From: Patescibacteria group bacterium
Lineage (GTDB): Bacteria > Patescibacteriota > Patescibacteriia > WFTA01 > S139-112
Direction of reading: 5' to 3'
NCBI GenBank assembly: GCA_015485715.1
Contig: WFTA01000041.1
Location: 1-11,633 of the forward strand
DNA: 11,633 nucleotides
The position numbers and the translations under genes are program-made. The notes beneath the pieces are model-generated. The model saw only the letters and a list, made by a program, of their open reading frames with translations. It did not search any database and was not told the DNA's origin. Shown here in pieces: positions 7,167 through 11,633 of the stretch (positions are counted from its first letter, which is position 1; each line of letters starts with the position of its first letter).

Positions 7167-7405
7167 ATGCAAATTAAGACAGGGATATACAGGCATTATA
7201 AAGGAAAGTTATATAGGGTTATAGGAGTATATCGGTATAGTGAGACTTTGGAAGAGTATGTGGCATGTATTGCTTTATATAAAGATGAAAAATATGGAGA
7301 AATACTCTCTTGGCAAGGCCTTGGAAGAGGTTTATGGAGAAGGTTGAGGTAGACAACAAAAATGTGCCAAGATTTATATATATTGGCAAGGATATACAAT
7401 TATGA
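7167..7405 (+). pseudogene. DUF1653 protein gene, frameshifted
   Basis: Read in the first frame, ATG 7167 to TAG 7352 gives 61 residues. It starts with the DUF1653 (PF07866) core GIYRHYKGKLYRVIGV, then SETLEEYV and ALYKDE, and then degenerates to GLGRGLWRRLR. In the frame beginning at 7310 the missing part appears: LARPWKRFMEKVEV, matching the family's closing WvRPlsmFxexV. That frame runs to a TGA at 7403-7405, which overlaps the next ATG (7402) as an ATGA junction, just as at the other junctions here. So two bases were gained or one lost within about 7299-7312 (a CTCTCT stretch). The intact protein would have about 79 residues. The function of DUF1653 is unknown. A sequencing error, a recent mutation or a programmed shift are all possible, though I see no classic slippery heptamer. 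Confidence 0.75.
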
Positions 7406-7779
7406 CAAATATTAAAAAACCTCAAAATTCAGACAAATACTATTGGACTCAGCATGTCTGGCACAAGATGCAGCAGTATGGCATATCAGAGCAGACAGTG
7501 CGCAGGATAATCAGAAATCCTGAAAGAGTAGAAGAAGGCATAGTTCCTGATACTATAGCTGTATGCCAGAGACGGGGTAAGAAAAACAAGTATGAGATAT
7601 GGGTGATGTATCAGGAAAGGAAAAAGAGTAAATTGAAGAATGTGAAAGGCAAGATAGTAGTTATCACAACATGGCGCTATCCCGGTATCTCTCCCAAAGG
7701 CAAAGCTATATCTATACCAGATGATATATTGAAGGAGATTATGGGTTTTTTAAAAAATACTGATAATGACACTGAATGA
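7402..7779 (+). CDS. DUF4258/RelE-like hypothetical protein
   Basis: A 125-residue basic protein of a type I recall from uncultured small-genome bacteria. Visible features are YYWTQHVWHKMQQYGISEQTV (13-33), where the His and the following helix resemble DUF4258. RRIIRNPERVEEG (34-46) follows, then a beta region with EIWVMYQ (65-71), then VVITTWRYPG (86-95) and SIPDDIL. The order of short helix, RxP-type turn and four-strand sheet resembles the RelE/BrnT toxin superfamily, but no antitoxin gene sits beside it, so toxin activity is only a possibility. AAGGA at 7388-7392, nine bases before the ATG, is the best Shine-Dalgarno sequence of the region. The start overlaps the stop of the frameshifted DUF1653 gene, which suggests translational coupling. 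Confidence 0.72.
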   Translation: MTNIKKPQNSDKYYWTQHVWHKMQQYGISEQTVRRIIRNPERVEEGIVPDTIAVCQRRGKKNKYEIWVMYQERKKSKLKNVKGKIVVITTWRYPGISPKGKAISIPDDILKEIMGFLKNTDNDTE

Positions 7780-7787
7780 TTTATTAT

Positions 7788-7823
7788 AATCCACCATTTA
7801 CCTATTCGTATGAATGGGTAAAT
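7788..7823. repeat. 36-bp hairpin repeat, copy 1
   Basis: Identical over 36 bases and in the same orientation to 8545-8580. It folds into a stem of 14 pairs here (7794-7807 with 7812-7825, one T-G wobble) around a GTAT loop. TTTTT follows at 7831-7835, so it may also end the transcript of the gene before it. Confidence 0.85.
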
Positions 7824-7864
7824 GGGAGTATTTTTAAATAGAGAAATGTTTATATAATTTTAGT

Positions 7865-7870
7865 TATAAT
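7865..7870 (+). promoter_or_regulatory. -10 element before the second GT2 gene
   Basis: TATAAT at 7865-7870 (another at 7853-7858) ends 12 bases before ATG 7883, the same spacing as for the adenosyltransferase gene. No -35 is seen. It would give a very short or absent leader. Confidence 0.4.
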
Positions 7871-7882
7871 TTATATTATTTT

Positions 7883-8506
7883 ATGTCTAAAAAAATTTCC
7901 GTATCTTTATGTATGATTGTTTTAAATGAAGAAAAATATTTAAAAAAAGCTTTAGAAAATGTTTCTTCTTTTGTAGATGAGATTGTTATAGTTGATGGGG
8001 GATCAACAGACAAAACAGTTGAAATAGCTAATAATTTTGGTGCAAGAGTTATTTATCATAAATGGGGCAATCATTTTGCCAAACAAAGGAATATAGCTAT
8101 CAAACATGCAAAAGGAAAGTGGATTTTGTTTATGGACGCTGATGAAACTTATGAAAAAAAACTTTTGAAAAAGATAAAATTTTTCATATCAAATAATATA
8201 GGTATTGATGCATTTGCATTTCCTAGAAAAAATTATATTGATGGAAAACTAACTTCTTCTTATCCTGACAGACAGATTAGATTGTTTTTAAATAATGGTA
8301 AAATTAAGTATAAAGGTAGATTGCATGAACAGCCTGTTGGTTGGAAATTAATTGCCTCTCCAGTTGATTTGCATATAATACATAAAAAGAGTTCAAAAAA
8401 GCAAAAAAATAGCTCTGAAAAATATAAACAAATTGAAAAGCAGTATAAAGAAGATATAAAAAAGTGGTATATCCAAAGCAGGCGCATAAAAAATAGTAAG
8501 AAGTGA
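7883..8506 (+). CDS. Family 2 glycosyltransferase (WaaE/KdtX-like)
   Basis: A 207-residue short GT2 enzyme. It shows SVSLCMIVLNEEKYL (6-20), VDEIVIVDGGSTDKTVEIA (31-49), WGNHFAKQRNIAIKHAKG (61-78), FMDADE (83-88, metal-binding DAD), YPDRQIRLF (127-135) and GRLHEQ (145-150). The pattern DEIvvvDxGStDxT plus the W..fa.qRN stretch is that of the LPS core glucosyltransferase (WaaE/KdtX) and SunS-like group. The C-terminus (from about 168) is a Lys-rich tail, shorter than in many relatives, and may interact with membrane or nucleic acid. Its bases are clearly more A-rich than those of the other glycosyltransferase genes. The gene sits alone between two identical hairpin repeats, which suggests separate acquisition. 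No Shine-Dalgarno sequence is present. The sugar and acceptor are unknown. Confidence 0.9.
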   Translation: MSKKISVSLCMIVLNEEKYLKKALENVSSFVDEIVIVDGGSTDKTVEIANNFGARVIYHKWGNHFAKQRNIAIKHAKGKWILFMDADETYEKKLLKKIKFFISNNIGIDAFAFPRKNYIDGKLTSSYPDRQIRLFLNNGKIKYKGRLHEQPVGWKLIASPVDLHIIHKKSSKKQKNSSEKYKQIEKQYKEDIKKWYIQSRRIKNSKK

Positions 8507-8544
8507 GGTTAAGAATAAATTTATAATTTACTTAATTGGTTTAC

Positions 8545-8580
8545 AATCCACCATTTACCTATTCGTATGAATGGGTAAAT
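8545..8580. repeat. 36-bp hairpin repeat, copy 2
   Basis: Exact direct copy of 7788-7823. Here the stem has 12 pairs (8553-8564 with 8569-8580). It ends eight bases before the Nudix start codon, so it could mask or space the ribosome site. Confidence 0.85.
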
Positions 8581-8588
8581 AAGATTTT

Positions 8589-9041
8589 ATGGATGATTTA
8601 GAAAACCAAGTTAAAGAGTTTAGGTTTATACCCGAAATATCTGCTGGTGGGGTTGTGTATAAGCGGGATGAGGGAGAGGTGTATTTTCTTGTGATAAAAA
8701 GAAATCAGATGAACGACTGGACTTTGCCTAAAGGGCACAGAAAAAAGGGAGAAAGTTTGCAGGAAACAGCTATTAGAGAGGTAGAAGAAGAGACGTCTAT
8801 AAGCACCTATCCTGAAAAATACATAGATACAACTATGTATTATGTAGCAAATGAAAAGGAAAGAATTGTTTATATCAGAGTTGTGTTTTGGTTTTTGATG
8901 AAGCCAGAGAATACTAATATATCTAAAAAGCCGGATAAAGAAATAGCAGAAGTTAAATGGGTAAAATATGATGATTTGCTAAATATTTTGAGTTATTCCA
9001 GTGATAAATATATAATAAAGAAAAGTTTGAGTTGTATATAG
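8589..9041 (+). CDS. Nudix hydrolase (MutT/Ap4A-hydrolase type)
   Basis: Hydrolyses a nucleoside diphosphate linked to another moiety. The Nudix box runs from Gly49 to Ile71: G-x5-E55-x7-R63-E64-V-x-E67-E68. The metal-binding Glu residues are present, but the usual Gly of the closing G-U pair is Ser70. Before it lies WTLPKGH (44-50), a form common in asymmetric Ap4A hydrolases and related CPR proteins. The first strand SAGGVVYKRD (18-27) and the closing EIAEVKWVKYDDLLNIL fit the fold. The length of 150 residues is normal. The gene follows a hairpin repeat and has no Shine-Dalgarno sequence. The substrate (diadenosine polyphosphate, oxidised nucleotide or nucleotide sugar) cannot be decided. 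The neighbouring glycosyltransferase may be coincidental. Confidence 0.92.
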   Translation: MDDLENQVKEFRFIPEISAGGVVYKRDEGEVYFLVIKRNQMNDWTLPKGHRKKGESLQETAIREVEEETSISTYPEKYIDTTMYYVANEKERIVYIRVVFWFLMKPENTNISKKPDKEIAEVKWVKYDDLLNILSYSSDKYIIKKSLSCI

Positions 9042-9056
9042 TTAATATGTGTTAAT

Positions 9057-9164
9057 ATGAAAAGTGTTTATTCTACCAAAAATCATGGCCACTATACTTT
9101 AAAAGATATGGGTACAGAAGAATTCCCAGAACTTTTGGAAGAGATTTTAAAAGAGGAATTATAA
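9057..9164 (+). CDS. Short 35-residue ORF with a tail repeated at 10963
   Basis: ATG 9057 to TAA 9162-9164 encodes a 35-residue acidic peptide starting MKSVYSTKNHGHYTLKDMG and ending in a charged helix LLEEILKEEL. I know no family for it. It begins 15 bases after the Nudix stop. The last 30 bases before the stop (9133-9162) occur again exactly at 10963-10992, where the reading frame also ends with VLEEILKEEL and a stop, but the rest is absent. This suggests the first copy is the intact form of a small gene or repeat-borne peptide. Being short, it could be non-coding. Confidence 0.4.
   Translation: MKSVYSTKNHGHYTLKDMGTEEFPELLEEILKEEL
9133..9162 (+). repeat. 30-bp direct repeat, copy 1
   Basis: Exact match to 10963-10992. 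It forms the 3' end of the short ORF at 9057 and lies about 110 bases upstream of the first palindrome cluster. Confidence 0.85.
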
Positions 9165-9271
9165 TTTTTTAGATAAAAGCAGGTGGGTGGATGATGATTA
9201 TTGAGAAAAGTTTGGAAATAAAAAATTAAGCTAATATCAGCCAATTTTTGTTGTTATTAAAATTTGTTTTA

Positions 9272-9353
9272 TCATTGCCCGGCTTGACCCAGCAATCTAC
9301 TTCTTGAATTCTCCAAACTTCCTAGATCCCCCGATCGGGGTCGGGGGATGACA
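9272..9353. repeat. TCATT...GATGACA palindromic unit
   Basis: A degenerate unit. The first arm is ATTGCCCGG with a mutated partner ending AGCAAT at 9296. The second is a perfect 9-bp stem (9326-9334 with 9341-9349) around TCGGGG. A broken half copy of the second arm follows at 9364-9379, and a further TGTCATTGCCC start lies at about 9390. Confidence 0.7.
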
Positions 9354-9412
9354 GAAGAGAGTATTGTCGGGGGATGACAAAACAATGTGTGTCATTGCCC
9401 TGTCTTCTCCCT

Positions 9413-9503
9413 TGTCATTCCCCGGCTCGACCGGGCAATCTACTTTTTAGATTCTCCGCTGGAGTTTACCCAGCTCCTTATAGGGGCTGGGCGGAGAATA
9501 ACA
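9413..9503. repeat. TGTCATT...AATAACA two-arm palindromic unit
   Basis: The first arm is CCCGGCTCGACCGGG flanked by ATT/AAT. The second arm, ATTCTCCGC with GCGGAGAAT, holds a further palindrome in its loop (CCCAGCTCCT with AGGGGCTGGG, 9469-9490). The unit ends match TGTCATT inverted, with one change. Confidence 0.8.
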
Positions 9504-9513
9504 AAAGGGAAGG

Positions 9514-9562
9514 TGTCATTACCCGGCTCCTGCCCTGTCGAATGACAGGGTGACCGGGTAAT
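9514..9562. repeat. Single-arm unit with a nested palindrome
   Basis: TGTCATT starts an arm ATTACCCGG (9518-9526) that pairs with CCGGGTAAT (9554-9562). Its loop contains a perfect 7-bp stem CCCTGTC/GACAGGG (9533-9539 with 9544-9550, loop GAAT). The second arm of the unit is missing. Confidence 0.8.
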
Positions 9563-9642
9563 TCATCTTTTTCTCTACAGTATTTTATTTTTTATATAAT
9601 AATTGATATAATTATTTCAGATTAGATGATTTAAATTTAAAT

Positions 9643-9726
9643 ATGAAAACAGAAATTCTTAAAAATGAAGTTAATAAGGAATTTCTTAAAGAGTTTGCCA
9701 AAGAACAGTTTGGTAATATGGATTAA
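9643..9726 (+). CDS. Short 27-residue ORF
   Basis: ATG 9643 to TAA 9724-9726 encodes 27 residues, a charged amphipathic helix (MKTEILKNEVNKEFLKEF, then AKEQFGNMD). It ends 11 bases before the next gene start, a spacing typical of a leader peptide or small upstream gene. I recognise no family, and chance cannot be excluded at this length. Confidence 0.35.
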   Translation: MKTEILKNEVNKEFLKEFAKEQFGNMD

Positions 9727-9737
9727 AGATTAAGACT

Positions 9738-10055
9738 ATGTCCAACCTTCATCATAAGACTTTAACTTCTAAAAAATGGCAGGAATACCCTAAAGAAAGG
9801 CAGATTTTGATGCTGGGCAGCGAGCTTTTGAGAGCCAAGAATTGGTTGATGAGAAAAGATGAAGAAAATTCTAAACTTTGTTTAGAAAGAGCTTTAGAGA
9901 TTTTGGATTTCATTATTGCCGATAGGAAATGGCAAAAAGAAAGGCAAAGACTTTTGCGCTTTAGAGAAGTCTTGGCTGAGTGCTACCTTAACCTGCCTGA
10001 GGCAGGCTACATAATGCAGATATTTTATGATTGGTTGACTGGCATTGAGGGGTAA
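9738..10055 (+). CDS. 105-residue orphan helical protein with palindrome insert
   Basis: A soluble, mostly helical protein: HHKTLTSKKWQEYPKERQILMLGSELLRAKNW (5-36), then ERALEILDFII (49-59) and LLRFREVLAECYL (71-83). I recall similar conserved hypothetical proteins in uncultured bacteria but no function. The helix pattern, with CLERALEIL, is weakly TPR-like. Residues NLPEAGY (84-90) are encoded by a near-perfect 21-bp palindrome (9989-10009, CCTGCCT-G-AGGCAGG core), which appears inserted in frame and is out of character with the rest of the protein. There is no Shine-Dalgarno sequence. The gene lies 13 bases before the alpha/beta hydrolase gene, so the two are probably co-transcribed. Confidence 0.75.
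   Translation: MSNLHHKTLTSKKWQEYPKERQILMLGSELLRAKNWLMRKDEENSKLCLERALEILDFIIADRKWQKERQRLLRFREVLAECYLNLPEAGYIMQIFYDWLTGIEG
9989..10009. repeat. 21-bp palindrome inside a coding region
   Basis: TAACCTGCCT and AGGCAGGCTA flank a central G, with 9 of 10 pairs matching. It is exactly seven codons long, keeping the frame of the 105-residue gene. Confidence 0.7.
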
Positions 10056-10068
10056 GTAAAAGTAGAGT

Positions 10069-10848
10069 ATGATTGAGAAAGGAGTTAGTTTTTTAAATAA
10101 TAATTCTCAAAAATTAGCTGGAATTATTCATATTCCGACAGGAAAAGGGCCATTTCCTACTGTTGCTATTTGTCATGGCTGGAAGAGGACAAAGGAACAG
10201 GTAATTCCCTTAACTTTGTCCAGAAACTTAAGTCTTTATAATTTTGTTTCTTTAAGATTTGATTATCATGGTTGTGGAGAAAGTGAAGGGCAAGAAGAGG
10301 ATTTTACTATTTCTCAAGCAGTTAATGATGTTATATCTGCTTTAGATTATCTGGATAAACTTGATTATGTAGATAGCCAGAAATTGGGGCTGGCAGGAGT
10401 AAGTATAGGAGGAGGGATAGTTTTAGCAGCTGCGGCTCAGGATAGGAGAGTTAAGTCAATAGCAGCTTTTTCTCCTCGTTTAAAATTTAAAGATTTTATT
10501 TTAAAGTATTTTTCTGAAGAGGAGATAAAAAAATGGAAGAAAGAAGGAGTGATAAGTTATTATGATAACAGAAGAGATAAAATATGGAGATATAAAAAGA
10601 CTTTTTTAGAAGATTGTCTGAGGGTAGATGTTACTTCAATGGCTAAGGATATAAATATTCCAACTTTGCTTATTCAGGGAAGAGATGACCATAATATTCC
10701 TGTGCAAGATAATAAAGATTTTTTCAATAAGTTAAGCAATAGTAAAATTTATATGATAGATCATTGTGATCATTCTTATAGTAACATAGAGGCGCTATAT
10801 CAAGCTGTCCGACAGGCGACAAATTGGTTTAAAGAAACTTTAATATAG
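10069..10848 (+). CDS. Alpha/beta hydrolase (serine esterase/acyl-peptidase-like)
   Basis: A 259-residue cytosolic hydrolase with the usual triad. The nucleophile is Ser112 in LAGVSIGGG (G-x-S-x-G), the acid is Asp207 in LIQGRDDHNIP (201-211), and His235 lies in DHCDHSYS. The oxyanion-hole motif HGW (36-38) follows the strand TVAIC, and RFDYHGCGESEG (63-74) is the classic segment before the first helix. An extra helical lid (about 138-185, Lys-rich) lies between strand 6 and the acid strand. There is no signal peptide. The family includes carboxylesterases, dienelactone hydrolase-like enzymes and acyl-transfer enzymes, and the substrate cannot be told. The start was taken as ATG 10069, where the family N-terminus (a strand with I-x-G-x-I-H-x-P) follows directly. 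Confidence 0.92.
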   Translation: MIEKGVSFLNNNSQKLAGIIHIPTGKGPFPTVAICHGWKRTKEQVIPLTLSRNLSLYNFVSLRFDYHGCGESEGQEEDFTISQAVNDVISALDYLDKLDYVDSQKLGLAGVSIGGGIVLAAAAQDRRVKSIAAFSPRLKFKDFILKYFSEEEIKKWKKEGVISYYDNRRDKIWRYKKTFLEDCLRVDVTSMAKDINIPTLLIQGRDDHNIPVQDNKDFFNKLSNSKIYMIDHCDHSYSNIEALYQAVRQATNWFKETLI

Positions 10849-10937
10849 GCACTATATAATTTTAAGATTTTCGGTGTGGTATTTATAGATGAAAGGAAAG
10901 TATAATCTTACAATTTGTCAAACTAATAAATTAACTA

Positions 10938-10946
10938 TGGTATAAT
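10938..10946 (+). promoter_or_regulatory. Extended -10 promoter candidate, TGGTATAAT
   Basis: TGG followed by TATAAT is a perfect extended -10. TTGTCA at 10915-10920 lies 20 bases upstream, too far for a normal -35. Transcription would begin near 10952, just before the second 30-bp repeat, where no gene is visible. Confidence 0.45.
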
Positions 10947-10962
10947 TGTAGACAAATCAATG

Positions 10963-10992
10963 TTTTGGAAGAGATTTTAAAAGAGGAATTAT
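10963..10992 (+). repeat. 30-bp direct repeat, copy 2 (tail of the short ORF)
   Basis: Exact copy of 9133-9162. In the same frame it reads VLEEILKEEL then TGA, but the upstream codons do not match the 35-residue ORF. It is therefore a truncated remnant lying 38 bases before the second palindrome cluster. Confidence 0.8.
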
Positions 10993-11029
10993 GATTGTTT
11001 TATAAACCACCTTATTGTTTAACCTTCTT

Positions 11030-11181
11030 TGTCATTACCCGGTTCCTGCACTGCTTGCCATGTTGTATAACATGGCCGGATTTATCCTGTCGAATGACTG
11101 GGATGACTGTGGTAATCGGGTAATCCACCTTCTGGATTCCCGTTTTCACCCTGTCATTCAACAGGGCTTGCGGGAATGACA
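11030..11181. repeat. Long TGTCATT...AATGACA unit with nested palindromes
   Basis: The outer ends are TGTCATT (11030-11036) and AATGACA (11175-11181). Arm one is ATTACCCGG with CGGGTAAT (11117-11124). Its loop holds CCATGTT-GTAT-AACATGG (a perfect 7-bp stem) and a CCTGTCGAATGAC element. Arm two is ATTCCCG (11136-11142) with CGGGAAT (11171-11177), enclosing CCCTGT/ACAGGG (11149-11154 with 11161-11166). Confidence 0.8.
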
Positions 11182-11193
11182 CCTCTCTTTCCT

Positions 11194-11298
11194 TGTCATT
11201 CTCCTGCTTGACAGGGGAATCTACTTAATGGATTTCTGTTTTCACAGGAATACCTCCAATCGGAGTCGGGGGTGTTCCCGATCAAGTCTGGAATGACA
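11194..11298. repeat. TGTCATT...AATGACA unit
   Basis: The ends are TGTCATT (11194-11200) and AATGACA (11292-11298). The first arm has a CTCCTG/CAGGGGA-type stem, and the second is enlarged with an ATCGGAGTCGGGG stretch resembling 9326-9349. Confidence 0.7.
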
Positions 11299-11331
11299 GA
11301 ATGAGGAATGTCATTCCCCGGCTCCTTTTTT

Positions 11332-11492
11332 TGTCATTGCCAGGCTTTTACCCCGTCATACCTGCGATGTTGCCCTCGTCCTGTTATCCTTGTCCAGTGG
11401 CCGCCCCTGCCTTCTGTTTTACAACAAGGTGATGATGATAGAATGACCGAGGAATCTATTTAATGGATCCCCAGCTTGAAGGGGGGATGACA
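11332..11492. repeat. Expanded TGTCATT...GATGACA unit
   Basis: It begins TGTCATTGCCAGG, and its first arm is interrupted by about 100 bases of unrelated-looking sequence. It then resumes with AATCTATTTAATGG and a second arm ATCCCC/GGGGAT (11467-11472 with 11483-11488), ending GATGACA. Confidence 0.6.
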
Positions 11493-11501
11493 AAGGAGGG
11501 A

Positions 11502-11566
11502 TGTCATTGCACGGTTTAACCGGGCAATCTACTTTATGGATTCTCCGCTCAAGGCGGAGAATGACA
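11502..11566. repeat. Complete 65-bp two-arm unit
   Basis: The cleanest copy. TGTCATT (11502-11508) and AATGACA (11560-11566) are inverted ends. Arm one is 11506-11515 with 11519-11528 (9 of 10 pairs). The linker is CTACTTTATGG. Arm two is ATTCTCCGC (11540-11548) with GCGGAGAAT (11554-11562). It could fold as a three-way junction. Confidence 0.88.
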
Positions 11567-11600
11567 AGGTGGACGGGTGTCATTGCCTTGCTCTCTTCCT

Positions 11601-11633
11601 TGTCATTGCCTGATTTAATCGGGCAATCTATTC
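11601..11633. repeat. Unit cut off by the window end
   Basis: TGTCATT followed by arm one (11605-11613 with 11619-11627, 8 of 9 pairs), then CTATTC, at which point the window ends. A half copy (TGTCATTGCC, 11578-11587) lies just before it. Confidence 0.7.

Noticed and set aside
7788..8580. An integron cassette with attC sites
   Set aside because: The hairpin repeats lack the GTTRRRY/RYYYAAC core and the imperfect paired boxes of attC, and no integrase is seen.
9272..9562. A CRISPR array
   Set aside because: The units are palindromic, vary in length and content, and have no equal-length unique spacers. No cas gene is present.
11030..11633. tRNA or other structured RNA gene in the right cluster
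   Set aside because: The cloverleaf-like folds come from the palindromic repeats. No T-loop GTTCRANYC or matching acceptor stem was found.

Overview
The window is AT-rich bacterial DNA using the standard code: TGA closes several genes, and TGG encodes Trp. The gene content fits a small-genome uncultured bacterium, most likely of the Candidate Phyla Radiation (Patescibacteria). The clues are a lone rplU, a DUF4258-like protein and a 105-residue orphan family that I recall from such genomes, weak Shine-Dalgarno signals, and intergenic DNA packed with GTCATT/AATGAC palindromes. This placement is an inference from style, not from a marker phylogeny. All genes lie on the + strand.

Positions 1-2372 are housekeeping and transport: the tail of a VIT1/CCC1-type metal transporter, rplU with a very good promoter and a hairpin terminator, a CorA-family Mg2+/Co2+ channel, and a PduO-type cobalamin adenosyltransferase. 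The last suggests the cell salvages and activates B12. A 497-bp AT-rich gap follows.

Positions 2870-8506 form a surface-glycan region: a Wzx-like flippase, a GT4 glycosyltransferase and two GT2 glycosyltransferases. Between the two GT2 genes lies a tightly packed run with ATGA overlaps: an unrecognised 255-residue coiled-coil protein, a frameshifted DUF1653 gene and a DUF4258/RelE-like protein. No Wzy polymerase or ligase is visible, so the pathway is incomplete here. The second GT2 gene sits between two identical 36-bp hairpin repeats.

Positions 8589-11633 carry a Nudix hydrolase, a 105-residue orphan protein and an alpha/beta hydrolase, set among two dense repeat clusters (about 9272-9562 and 11030-11633). 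The clusters are built from a palindromic unit that begins TGTCATT, ends AATGACA and holds two internal hairpin arms. Some arms carry further palindromes inside their loops. One small palindrome also lies in frame inside the 105-residue gene, and a 30-bp tail of a short ORF is repeated upstream of both clusters. This repeat system is the most unusual part of the window.
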